DNA from: Opitutus sp. GAS368
Lineage (GTDB): Bacteria > Verrucomicrobiota > Verrucomicrobiia > Opitutales > Opitutaceae
DNA length: 39,340 bases
Reading direction: 5' to 3'
Assembly: GCA_945903465.1 (NCBI GenBank)
Contig: CAMDOF010000059.1
Span: 1-39,340 of the forward strand
Shown: positions 18,795-26,796 of the stretch, piece after piece
Numbering within the stretch: the stretch's first letter is position 1
Layout of the letters: the number at the start of each line of letters is the position of its first letter
Notes under the pieces: generated by a model
Seen by the model: the letters and a program-made list of their open reading frames with translations, nothing else
The model's database searches: none
Told to the model about the DNA's origin: nothing
Program-made: the position numbers and the translations under genes

Positions 18795-19715
18795 ATGGAG
18801 CAGAATTTTGTCACGATGGTGGTGCTCGATCATATTATGCTTATTTTTCATGATCCCCGTTGTGCCGATTATGGGTCCGCGCGGCGACCTGAGCAACCGG
18901 CGCGGGTGTTGCGGACGGTGGCTCACTTGCGGGCGGCGCATCCTGATTGGGAGTGGCGAGTGGCGGCGGAAACGGTGGCGAGCGATGAACGGCTGAGTTT
19001 GGCGCATGAGCGAGCGCATTTGTTGCGGTTGGTGGAGGCGAAAGATTTTGATGCGGACACGCCGTTTTTTCCGGGGATATCGGAGCATGCGCGGCGGGCG
19101 GTGGCGGCAGCGGTGGCTGGGGTGGAAGCAGCATTAAAGGCGGGGGTCGGGGCGCCGGTTTTTTCGTTGATGCGACCGCCGGGGCATCATGCGACAACCG
19201 CGCGGGCGATGGGTTTTTGTTATATGAATCAAATCGCGGTGGCGGCGCTGGTGGCGCAGCGTTTTTTTTTGGCGCCGAAGGTGGCGATTTGGGATTTTGA
19301 TGCGCACCATGGGAATGGGACGGAAGCGATCGCGCGGGGGCGGGAGAACCTTTTTTTCGCATCGGTGCATCAACATCCGGGTTACCCGGGGACAGGCACG
19401 CAGGACCACGGGTCGCATATTCGTAACTGGCCGGTGGCGCCGCACACGCCGCGAGCGGAGCATCTGCGGGCGCTCCGTGCGTCATGGGAGGCGGTACTCG
19501 CATTTGGTCCGGATCTCTTGTTGGTTTCCGCCGGTTTTGACGCGTATGTGCGGGATCCCCTGACGGAGATGACCTTGGAGCGGGAAGATTTTGCTACTTT
19601 AGGGCGCTGGCTTCGAGAGGCTCCTTGCCCGATTGCGGCCGTGCTGGAGGGAGGATATCACGATGACCTTCCTTTGTTGATTGATGCCTTCCTGATGGCG
19701 TGGAACGGTGTTTGA
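18795..19715 (+). CDS. Histone-deacetylase-superfamily amidohydrolase
   Basis: Zinc hydrolase of the arginase/deacetylase fold; bacterial members remove acyl groups from polyamines or proteins. Of 306 residues, the key motifs are LMRPPGHHAT (H131, H132), IWDFDAHHGNGT (zinc ligands D169 and H171), SAGFDAY (ligand D249) and LEGGYHDD with the active-site tyrosine, so the catalytic set is complete. The true start may be the ATG at 18837, which gives the more typical beginning LIFHDPRCADYG; the ATG at 18795 adds 14 residues. The natural substrate cannot be told from the sequence; acetoin- or polyamine-type roles are both open. It is divergent from queC and is followed after 11 bp by rnd, so the two are likely co-transcribed. 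Confidence 0.88.
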   Translation: MEQNFVTMVVLDHIMLIFHDPRCADYGSARRPEQPARVLRTVAHLRAAHPDWEWRVAAETVASDERLSLAHERAHLLRLVEAKDFDADTPFFPGISEHARRAVAAAVAGVEAALKAGVGAPVFSLMRPPGHHATTARAMGFCYMNQIAVAALVAQRFFLAPKVAIWDFDAHHGNGTEAIARGRENLFFASVHQHPGYPGTGTQDHGSHIRNWPVAPHTPRAEHLRALRASWEAVLAFGPDLLLVSAGFDAYVRDPLTEMTLEREDFATLGRWLREAPCPIAAVLEGGYHDDLPLLIDAFLMAWNGV

Positions 19716-19726
19716 TCTAAGAACGT

Positions 19727-20908
19727 ATGATTTCGCGCTTCCTTCCGACACCTCTCCGCCGTTTGCTAGGAGTTAAAGTGACGACACGTCCGCCATCCTA
19801 TCAACTCCTTGACCAGCCTGGCTCGCCAGGGCCCCTGCTGGCAGCGCTCGAGAAAGTCACTGAGGTGGCTCTCGATACGGAGGCGGACAACATGTATCAT
19901 TACAAGACGAGGGTGTGTCTTTTACAGTTTTTAGTGGGTGGGGAGGTATTTCTAGTCGATGTATTGGCGCCTGGTCAGAACCTCGGACCGCTGTGGGAGG
20001 TTTTGGCGCGGAAGCATTTGATCATGCATGGCAGTGATTTTGATCTACGCCTGTTGCATGATCTTTGCCAATTTAAGCCGCACAGTGTATTTGATACGAT
20101 GCTGGCGGCGCAGTTGTTGGGCAAGCAGCGCTTCGGTTTGGCCTCGTTGTTGGAACAACATTTTGGGGTGGTTCTTGATAAGGACGGGCAAAAGGCCAAC
20201 TGGTCGAAGCGGCCGATTACTGCGCAGCTTCTTGATTACGCGTCGTTGGATGTGTGGCATTTGCCGGCGTTGCGGGATATCTTAGGACGGGAGTTGAAGC
20301 GCCTTGGCCGGATGGAGTGGCTTGAGCAGCAATGTCGGGCGCAGATTGAAGCGGGTTCGGAGGGGTTTGCGCCGGCGACGGAAAATGATTGGCGAATTGG
20401 TCGGAGTGAACGTTTGCGGGGTCCGGGTATGGGTGTCTTGCACGCGGTTTGGCATTGGCGGGAGTCCCAAGCCCAACGGCTCGACACCCCGCCCTTTAAG
20501 GTCTGCGGCAACGCGCTGCTCTTGAAATTAGCGGAAGCCGCGGAGGTGGGAGATCGTGAAGCCGCAATTTTAAACGGGGTTTTTCTGGGCAAGCGCCACG
20601 AGCGCATCTTCCCTTCTTTGGTGACGGCAGTTCGGCAAGGTCTGGAACGCGACCCTGCGAGTCTGCCGCGCCGGCCCGGCCGCGATCCCAATCATATCTC
20701 GCTTTCTCACACGGAAATTGAGCATCAGGAGTTGATCCGTGCCGATCGAGATCGCGTCGCGCAAAAACTCGGGATCGAGGCTACGCTGATTGCCAACCGT
20801 GCGCTGTTGGCGCAGATTGTGCGTGCTCCGGATAAAATTGACGACATTTTGCTACCTTGGCAGGCGCAGTTGTTGCGCGAGGAACCGGCTTTGAAGAAAC
20901 GGCGGTAA
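19727..20908 (+). CDS. rnd: Ribonuclease D
   Basis: 3'-to-5' exoribonuclease of the DEDDy family, active in tRNA 3' end trimming. The 393-residue protein has all motifs: ALDTEAD with D50 and E52, HGSDFDLRLL with D106, and DYASLDVWHL with Y171 and D175. The HRDC-type helical region follows from about residue 225 (LHAVWHWRESQAQRLDTPPF), and a second helical domain completes the usual architecture. The N-terminal ~20 residues precede the nuclease domain. It lies 11 bp after the HDAC-like gene and ends before a hairpin terminator. It fits the RNA-maturation flavour of the window. Confidence 0.92.
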   Translation: MISRFLPTPLRRLLGVKVTTRPPSYQLLDQPGSPGPLLAALEKVTEVALDTEADNMYHYKTRVCLLQFLVGGEVFLVDVLAPGQNLGPLWEVLARKHLIMHGSDFDLRLLHDLCQFKPHSVFDTMLAAQLLGKQRFGLASLLEQHFGVVLDKDGQKANWSKRPITAQLLDYASLDVWHLPALRDILGRELKRLGRMEWLEQQCRAQIEAGSEGFAPATENDWRIGRSERLRGPGMGVLHAVWHWRESQAQRLDTPPFKVCGNALLLKLAEAAEVGDREAAILNGVFLGKRHERIFPSLVTAVRQGLERDPASLPRRPGRDPNHISLSHTEIEHQELIRADRDRVAQKLGIEATLIANRALLAQIVRAPDKIDDILLPWQAQLLREEPALKKRR

Positions 20909-20938
20909 CGCCGGTCAGAAAGGGCGGCGTTTCCGTTT
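20907..20938 (+). terminator. Terminator after rnd
   Basis: Perfect 7-bp stem AACGCCG (20907-20913) / CGGCGTT (20925-20931) with an 11-base loop, followed by TCCGTTT. It overlaps the rnd stop codon. The U-rich tail is interrupted by CCG, so it may be only moderately efficient. Confidence 0.5.
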
Positions 20939-21183
20939 AGATTCTCTTTGTGAGAGAGCAGGGGGCTTGCCCTGATGAATGTTCTGGCTTGGCAAATTCC
21001 CGGATGCGCCGCCCCGGTTGAGGTTAGCGGTTGGCTGGTACGGCGGGTGGTCGGGTGCAGGGTTAGCAGGCCGGGAGTGCAAGGAAAGAATTCAAAGGGC
21101 GCTCGCCCGAACATTTGAGCGACAACAATCAACGGGCTTGCGAAACTTTATGGGCCCAGCAAGCGTCCCACCCCGCCGCCCCT

Positions 21184-21438
21184 ATGAAATCCATTCTAAA
21201 GCTCATCGTTGCCTGCACACTTCTTTCTTTGGTCACTGGTTGCGCAACGCGCATCACGTCCACGGGAGGGAAGGAGACGACCCTGCTCGGAGGGGCTATG
21301 ATTATCTCCAAGGACTCCTTCCAGCCGACCACGCCGACGACGATTGACGCCGATACGTCTAAAATTATCGGGAGTGGTGGGCCCTCTGGAAAAAAAATAT
21401 CGCTCTTTTGGGGTGTTTTGACGCTCCACGATTATTGA
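21184..21438 (+). CDS. Small hypothetical lipoprotein
   Basis: An 84-residue product with a lipoprotein signal: MKSILKLIVACTLLSLVTGC, with the lipobox LVTGC and Cys20 as the lipidation site. The mature part is short and Ser/Thr/Gly-rich (ATRITSTGGKETTLLGG near the start, then TPTTIDADTSK) and ends FWGVLTLHDY. I know no function or characterised family. The ATG at 21184 is chosen because it starts the signal peptide exactly; an upstream in-frame ATG (21115) would bury it. No obvious Shine-Dalgarno site precedes it. The gene stands alone between rnd and oleC, with spacers on both sides. Expected location is the inner leaflet of the outer membrane. Confidence 0.7.
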   Translation: MKSILKLIVACTLLSLVTGCATRITSTGGKETTLLGGAMIISKDSFQPTTPTTIDADTSKIIGSGGPSGKKISLFWGVLTLHDY

Positions 21439-21765
21439 GACGCGGCTGCTCGGCGAAGGTGGCGCTGTTTGGGTGGGGTTGGCTGTTTGATCGTCGTGAA
21501 CCGTCCGCAGGTTGGTGGTCGGAGTGGGGTCTCGTCTCGGTGAAGAGCACGCGTTCGGTGGCATCTGGGATAAGCTGAAACTGCGGACCGATTTTTAGAC
21601 AGAGTTTTTTATGGAGCCCGTGGGGTTGAGCTTTAGATCGGAAGGGGAGAGCGGAGGTTCTCGCCCAGTGAGAGGGATGTCATGGGTGGTGGCGTGCGGG
21701 CTGAGCCCAAGCTGGTCGCGGCGTTTTTGTTGCCAGAAGAGGGCGGCGGCACACCCTGCTCAGCG
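21439..21765. other. Spacer between the lipoprotein gene and oleC
   Basis: About 327 bp with no supported gene. The frame of oleC is open back to an ATG at 21682, but that extension lacks family-like sequence. No clear terminator or promoter was found. Confidence 0.5.
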
Positions 21766-23526
21766 ATGATGTCTTCAGAGTCAACGGAAGCGGCGCGGTT
21801 CGCCGGTGCCAACATAGCGGGGCATCTTGGGCGAATGGCTCGTGCGCAGCCGAAGCAGGCGGCCTTGAAGATTCCCCGTGGGCGGGATCGAGCGGGGTCG
21901 ATCGATTATCTGACGCTGGATTTTCGGGCGTTAGATGCCGAGGTCGGTGCTTGGTGCGCGCGGTTGACGGCGGCAGGGATCCGGCCGGGTGATCGGACTC
22001 TAGTGATGGTACGCCAAGGGTTACCCCTGATCGCGGCGGTTTTTGCACTCTTTAATATCGGGGCCGTGCCCGTGGTGATTGATCCGGGAATGGGCCGGCG
22101 AAATTTTCTCGCGGCGGTGGCCCGTACGCGGCCGCGCGCGCTCGTAGGCATTCCGACGGCGCAGATCCTGAGTTGGATTTTTCGACCTTCGTTTCGATCG
22201 GTCATGATCCGAGTGACGGCCCCGAGGGGCCTGACGGCGCGATTGACGGGTGATCAACCAGGGGAAATGGATGCACCGGCGCCGCCGGCGTTTGCGGCGG
22301 GGTCAGCGGACACGGCGGCAATCTTATTTACTTCGGGATCCACGGGTGCGCCGAAAGGCGTGGTTTATGCGCATGGGATGTTTGAGGCGCAGGTGCGGAT
22401 GATTCGGGAAACCTATGGGATCAGGCCGGGTGAAGTGGACCTACCGCTTTTGCCGATTTTTGCGCTCTTTAATCCGGCTTTGGGGATGACGACGATTGTG
22501 CCGGAGATTGATCCGCGGAAGCCGGCGGCGTTTAATCCCGCGCAGATTGTTCAGGCGATTCAGCAGGAGAATGTGACCAACTCGTTTGGGTCACCGACCC
22601 TCTGGCGAAAAATTAGTGAGCATTGCGCTGGGCGCGGGGTGACCCTGCCCTCACTGCGCCGGGTATTGTGCGCGGGCGCGGCGGTGCCGACGGCGCTTTG
22701 GAAAAGTTCCCAGACCCTCCTGCCGCATGGCCAGCTGCACAGCCCCTATGGGGCGACGGAAGCGTTACCCGTGGCGACGATTGCAGCATCGGAGGTGGAC
22801 CTCGCGAGCGTGGCGGGAGCATGTGTGGGCAAACCTCTGCGCGAAATGACGGTGAAAATCATTGCGCTGGTAGATGCGCCGCTGGCGTCATGGGCGGAAG
22901 TGGAGGAATTGCCGCCCGGGCAGATTGGCGAAATTATCGTGCGAGGGCCGGTGGTGACGCAGGCCTACGCTGAACTCCCGGACGCGACCGCATGGGCAAA
23001 AATTTCCGAGGGACCACCCGAGAAAAACGCACTGAAGCCAGGTTTGATTTCGGAGAGCGTTCGGGCTGGCGAAGGGGCGGGGGTGAATGACGGCCTGAAG
23101 GGCGGCCGGTGGCACCGGATGGGCGATTGCGGTTATTTAGATTTGGCGGGGCGCTTGTGGTATTGCGGGCGCAAGGTGGAGCGGGTGTTTACGAGTTTAG
23201 GCCCATTTTATTCGGAGCCCTGTGAGCAGGTTTTCCGAGGCCACCCGCGAGCGGCGCGTTGTGCCTTGATTGGGATTGGCGGGGCCGACCAGCGGCGGGC
23301 CGCGCTGGTGGTAGAGACCAAGATAAAAGATTCGGCGGAGGGCCGGGCGCTGACTCGCGAACTACGTGCGCTGGCGTTGAGGCATGCGCACACGAGCGGC
23401 ATAAAGGTATATTATTTTCATGAAAACTTTCCTGTGGACGTGAGGCATAACGCGAAGATCCACCGACTTGCCCTAGCGACTTGGGCAAAAACCGCCCGAG
23501 GATTTCAAAGTGATCCCAAGCGTTAA
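21766..23526 (+). CDS. oleC: OleC-like beta-lactone synthetase (AMP-forming ligase fold)
   Basis: OleC enzymes use ATP to turn a long-chain beta-hydroxy acid into a beta-lactone in head-to-head olefin synthesis. From the ATG at 21766 the product has 586 residues. The ATP-binding loop is FTSGSTGAPKG starting at 188, followed by VVYAHGMFEAQ. Later come LPIFALFNPALGMTTIVP, a block I associate with OleC more than with ordinary acyl-CoA synthetases, SPYGATEALPV (Y328) and RMGDCGYLDLAGRLWYCGRK. Pairing with an OleD-like gene 51 bp downstream supports OleC over a generic ligase. Starts at 21682 or 21769 are possible; 21766 best fits the domain beginning at NIAGHLGRMA. OleA and OleB genes are absent from the window. 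Confidence 0.82.
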   Translation: MMSSESTEAARFAGANIAGHLGRMARAQPKQAALKIPRGRDRAGSIDYLTLDFRALDAEVGAWCARLTAAGIRPGDRTLVMVRQGLPLIAAVFALFNIGAVPVVIDPGMGRRNFLAAVARTRPRALVGIPTAQILSWIFRPSFRSVMIRVTAPRGLTARLTGDQPGEMDAPAPPAFAAGSADTAAILFTSGSTGAPKGVVYAHGMFEAQVRMIRETYGIRPGEVDLPLLPIFALFNPALGMTTIVPEIDPRKPAAFNPAQIVQAIQQENVTNSFGSPTLWRKISEHCAGRGVTLPSLRRVLCAGAAVPTALWKSSQTLLPHGQLHSPYGATEALPVATIAASEVDLASVAGACVGKPLREMTVKIIALVDAPLASWAEVEELPPGQIGEIIVRGPVVTQAYAELPDATAWAKISEGPPEKNALKPGLISESVRAGEGAGVNDGLKGGRWHRMGDCGYLDLAGRLWYCGRKVERVFTSLGPFYSEPCEQVFRGHPRAARCALIGIGGADQRRAALVVETKIKDSAEGRALTRELRALALRHAHTSGIKVYYFHENFPVDVRHNAKIHRLALATWAKTARGFQSDPKR

Positions 23527-23561
23527 CCGAAGTGACCTGATGCGATTATTTGCGATCAGTC

Positions 23562-23568
23562 GAGGAGG
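23562..23568 (+). promoter_or_regulatory. Ribosome binding site deciding the oleD start
   Basis: GAGGAGG, 9 bases before the TTG at 23578. Clear Shine-Dalgarno sites are rare in this window, so this one gives real support to the TTG start over the GTG at 23596. Confidence 0.6.
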
Positions 23569-23577
23569 CCGGCCCGG

Positions 23578-24633
23578 TTGGGCTGGATAGTAATCGTGGA
23601 GACGACCCCGGTTTTAGTGACGGGTGGCACGGGCTTTTTAGGGCGTCGACTCGTCGAGCGTCTTTTGGGGGCCGGCCGGCCGGTGGTGGTCCTTGGGCGA
23701 AGCCCGGCGCCGGATCTTGAGCAACGCGGGGTTCGTTTTATCAAAGCGGCGCTCGATGATGAGCGCGTGGTGGCGGCGGCCTGCGCTGGTATCGGGACGG
23801 TTTTTCATGTGGCCGCCAAAGTCGGCGTGTGGGGGCGTTACGATGATTTTTTTAGAGTGAACGTGCTGGGTACGCGGGCGCTCTTGGCGGGTTGCCAGCG
23901 GCACGGAGTGCGGCGATTCGTTTATACGAGCACCCCGAGCGTGGTTTACAATGGCCAGGATTTGGCGGGAGCTGATGAAAGTTGGCCGCTGACGCATACT
24001 TGCCCCAGCCCGTATCCGTTGACGAAGGCGCTGGCGGAACGGGCGGTCTTGGCCGGCAATTCGGCGGGGCTGCGGACGGTGGCTTTACGGCCGCATTTGA
24101 TTTGGGGAGTTGGCGATCCGCATCTTGTGCCGCGTATTCTGGCGCGGGCGCGCCGTGGCCGGCTACGCGTGATTGGAACGGGTCGCAATCGAGTGGATAT
24201 GGTCCACGTTGAAAACGCGGTGGATGCGCATCTCCTGGCGGAAAAAGCGCTGGCGGCCGATCCGGCGCGTGGGGGGATTTTGGGTGGAGCCCAAGCGGTC
24301 GCCGGGCGGGCTTTTTTTATTACGAACGGAGAACCGGTGGTGTTGTGGGAATGGATTAACGATCTCTTGCGCGCTCTGGGGGAGCCGCCGGTCACGCGGC
24401 ACATGGCGTTGCCAGTGGCATCCGCCTTAGGAGCTGCGGTGGAAACTTTCTGGCGTCTGTTGCGCCTCAGAGGCGAGCCACCGATGACCCGTTTTATTGC
24501 GGCGGAACTAGCCAAGGACCATTGGTTTGATATGAGCGCGGCGCGGCGGGATCTGGGTTATGTGCCCCAGGTGACGATGGCGGCGGGAACTGCGGAGCTT
24601 GTGGCGTTCCTGCAAGCCGGGAAACACCCGTGA
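23578..24633 (+). CDS. oleD: OleD-like NAD(P)-dependent 2-alkyl-3-ketoalkanoic acid reductase
   Basis: Extended short-chain dehydrogenase. In the ole pathway OleD reduces the beta-keto acid made by OleA to the beta-hydroxy acid used by OleC. The 351-residue product has TGGTGFLG at 15-22, YTSTPSVVYNGQDLAGADES (the typical OleD/3-beta-hydroxysteroid dehydrogenase block), and the catalytic pair in YPLTK (Y146, K150). The later HLIWGVGDPHLVPRIL is also family-like. A TTG start is used because a GAGGAGG lies 9 bases upstream; a GTG at 23596 is the alternative. By sequence alone a sterol-type dehydrogenase or other epimerase is possible; the neighbouring OleC-like gene makes OleD the better call. 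Confidence 0.8.
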   Translation: MGWIVIVETTPVLVTGGTGFLGRRLVERLLGAGRPVVVLGRSPAPDLEQRGVRFIKAALDDERVVAAACAGIGTVFHVAAKVGVWGRYDDFFRVNVLGTRALLAGCQRHGVRRFVYTSTPSVVYNGQDLAGADESWPLTHTCPSPYPLTKALAERAVLAGNSAGLRTVALRPHLIWGVGDPHLVPRILARARRGRLRVIGTGRNRVDMVHVENAVDAHLLAEKALAADPARGGILGGAQAVAGRAFFITNGEPVVLWEWINDLLRALGEPPVTRHMALPVASALGAAVETFWRLLRLRGEPPMTRFIAAELAKDHWFDMSAARRDLGYVPQVTMAAGTAELVAFLQAGKHP

Positions 24634-25455
24634 CTAGCCCGGAAGGCTGGGGCCGGCCCGCTGCCGGCGAGCCTCGAACAGCGTGATCATCGTGGCCATG
24701 GCCACATTGAGGGAATCGGCCTGACCCGCCATGGGAATACGCACGGGGAGGTCGGCGTTTTTGAGCCAGAATTCGCTGAGGCCGTATTGTTCGCTACCCA
24801 TGACTACGGCGAGGGGACCGAGTAAATTAACATCTGAGTAAATTTCCTTGGCCGCGGGAGTCGTCGCGATCGTGCGCACGCCTTGAGCGGTCAGCCAGGC
24901 GTGCACGGTTGGGCTGGCGCTCACCACCAGAGGAACCGAAAAAAGAACCCCGGTAGATGCGCGGACGACATTGGGGTTGAAGATATCGGTGACGGGATCG
25001 CAGACGATGACGGCATCGCAGCCGGCGGCGTCGGCGCTGCGCAAAATGGTGCCGAGGTTACCGGGTTTTTCGATCGCCTCGACGACGAGAAGGAAAGGAT
25101 TGGCGGGCAAGGCGAGATCGGTGAGGGCGCGCTGCCATTGGGGGGCCACGGCGAGAAGACCGTCCGGGCGTTCGCGGTAGGCGATCTTCGCAAACGCCTC
25201 GGCGCTCAATTCAAATAATTGAGCGCCGGCTTTTTCAGCGGCGTCGAGCAGCGCGGGTTCATTTACTCCGAGGAACCAACTCGGGGAAAAATAGAGTTCG
25301 TGCAGGGCGATTTTTTTTTCGAGGGCGCGGCGAATCTCCCGATAACCCTCGACCAGAAACACGCCGGCCTCGTCGCGGGGGCGGCGGTCGCGGAGCTTCA
25401 CGAGCTGTTTGATACGCGGATTTTGGAGGCTAGAGATTTTTTCGGGAGTGCCCAC
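24634..25455 (-). CDS. TrmH/SpoU-family RNA 2'-O-methyltransferase
   Basis: SPOUT-class enzyme that methylates a ribose in tRNA or 23S rRNA. From the GTG at 25455 the product has 273 residues. It opens with ISSLQNPRIKQLVKLRDRRPR, the substrate-binding N-terminal domain seen in RlmB/TrmH-like proteins (EAGVFLVEGYREI). The knot motifs are EAIEKPGNLGTILRSADAAG, VMGSEQYGLS, and VRIPMAGQADSLNVAMA. The target base cannot be decided. A longer frame back to 25587 reads through a repeat-containing spacer and is not family-like, so the GTG is preferred. The stop adjoins the oleD stop (convergent). It is divergent from the TrmA/RlmD-like gene. Confidence 0.88.
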   Translation of the reverse strand: MGTPEKISSLQNPRIKQLVKLRDRRPRDEAGVFLVEGYREIRRALEKKIALHELYFSPSWFLGVNEPALLDAAEKAGAQLFELSAEAFAKIAYRERPDGLLAVAPQWQRALTDLALPANPFLLVVEAIEKPGNLGTILRSADAAGCDAVIVCDPVTDIFNPNVVRASTGVLFSVPLVVSASPTVHAWLTAQGVRTIATTPAAKEIYSDVNLLGPLAVVMGSEQYGLSEFWLKNADLPVRIPMAGQADSLNVAMATMITLFEARRQRAGPSLPG

Positions 25456-25536
25456 GGCACTCACGGAAGACACGGAAAACGTGAAAAAGACAAAATCCTT
25501 TTCCTCGCGGTCGGCGATACTGTGTATTCCGTGTAA
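25453..25536. repeat. Degenerate CACGGAA-type repeat spacer
   Basis: Copies CACGGC (25453), CACGGA (25462) and CACGGA (25471) lie 9 bp apart, and an inverted TTCCGTG lies near 25528. This occupies the 5' spacer between two divergent methyltransferase genes. It resembles dispersed intergenic repeats I associate with environmental GC-rich genomes. Function unknown. It keeps frames open and so mimics coding sequence. Confidence 0.55.
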
Positions 25537-25539
25537 GTT

Positions 25540-26793
25540 GTGGGAAAAAATAAATCCAAGTTTAGCGAACTCCCGTTCGCGTATCACGCTGAAATCGAGT
25601 TGGAAATCGCGACCCTGACCAATTTGGGTTCGGGTCTAGGGCGGGTGACTTTGCCCGGTGAGACCGAGGCCAAGTGGGTGGTGATGGTGCCCTTTACTTT
25701 GCCCGGTGAGCGGGTGCGTGCGCGGATTTTCAGGAACCACAAGAATTTTTCTGAGGCGGATCTTGTGGCGGTGTTGACGCCCGCCGCGGAGCGGGTGGAG
25801 CCACGCTGCGCTCTCTTTGGGCGCTGCGGGGGATGTCAGTATCAGCATTTTACCTACAGTGCGCAATTGGAGTGGAAGCGTCGTCAGGTGGCGGAGCTTT
25901 TGGCGCACATGGCGGGAATCGCGGATTATCCGGTGGCGGCGGTGGTCGGTTCTCCGCGGGAGTTTAATTATCGCTCAAAAATCACGCCACATTTTAACCC
26001 GCCCCGTGGAGAAGCGCCGATCCCGATTGGTTTTTTGCGGCAAGGCACGCGCTTTGACATTGTGGATGTGGTCCAATGTCCGATTGCGACGGAAGGGATC
26101 AACGCGGAGTTGGGTTTGGCCAGAGCGCGGGTGCATGCGCAGCAAGAGAGCTACACGCGCGGGGCGACTTTGTTGCTCCGCGAGGCGGGCGGGAGGGTGA
26201 CGACGGACTATGAGGCGGTGGTTAACGAGACGGTGGGCGCGACGAAGTTACATTTTTTGGCCCGAGATTTTTTTCAAAATAACCCGTTTATTTTGCCGGC
26301 GTTCACGGCGTATGTACGCGAGCAAGCGGCGGCCAGTGGGGCGCGTTTTTTGGTCGACGCCTATTGTGGGAGCGGGCTGTTTGCGTTGACCGCGGCGCCG
26401 GCGTTTACGCGGGTGGCCGGCATTGAGCTGAGTGAGAGCAGCGTCCGCTTTGCACGGGAGAATGCTGTGGCGAATGGGATTACCAACGCGAGTTTTACGG
26501 CCGGTGATGCTTCGGCGCTTTTCGGTGGGCTGGATGCCGAGTTTGTGCCGACGGCGACGGCGGTGGTGATTGATCCGCCGAGGAAAGGCTGTGATGAGCG
26601 GTTTTTGCAGCAGCTTTTTGCGTTTGGGCCGAGGGCGGTCGTCTATGTCTCGTGCGATCCGGCGACGCAGATGCGCGACTTGAAAAGTTTTCTGGCTGCG
26701 GGATATACTTTGGTGGCGGCGCAGCCCTTTGATTTATTTCCCCAGACGCGTCATTTGGAGTGTGTGTTGACGTTAAAAAAAGCGGGGGTTTAA
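25540..26793 (+). CDS. 23S rRNA/tRNA m5U methyltransferase, TrmA/RlmD family
   Basis: SAM-dependent uracil-C5 methyltransferase with a bound iron-sulfur cluster. The 417-residue product starts with a TRAM-like RNA-binding domain (about 15-80). Cysteines C90, C96 and C99 (CALFGRCGGC) plus C180 (VVQCPIA) fit a 4Fe-4S site as in RlmD. The SAM motif is VDAYCGSGLF (about 271-280), with IDPPRKGCDERFL following. The catalytic Cys is in YVSCDPATQMRDL (about 371) and the general base is the Glu of RHLECV. All are present, so the enzyme should be active. The rRNA site (RlmD, RlmC or RlmCD type) is not determined. The GTG at 25540 is the start; the upstream spacer is shared with the divergent TrmH-type gene. 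Confidence 0.9.
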   Translation: MGKNKSKFSELPFAYHAEIELEIATLTNLGSGLGRVTLPGETEAKWVVMVPFTLPGERVRARIFRNHKNFSEADLVAVLTPAAERVEPRCALFGRCGGCQYQHFTYSAQLEWKRRQVAELLAHMAGIADYPVAAVVGSPREFNYRSKITPHFNPPRGEAPIPIGFLRQGTRFDIVDVVQCPIATEGINAELGLARARVHAQQESYTRGATLLLREAGGRVTTDYEAVVNETVGATKLHFLARDFFQNNPFILPAFTAYVREQAAASGARFLVDAYCGSGLFALTAAPAFTRVAGIELSESSVRFARENAVANGITNASFTAGDASALFGGLDAEFVPTATAVVIDPPRKGCDERFLQQLFAFGPRAVVYVSCDPATQMRDLKSFLAAGYTLVAAQPFDLFPQTRHLECVLTLKKAGV

Positions 26794-26796
26794 CGA

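Noticed and set aside
20940..21183. Possible integron attC site before the lipoprotein gene
   Set aside because: GTTAGC-like words and GGGCGCTCGCCC occur, but no R''/L''...L'/R' pairing could be built and no integrase is present.
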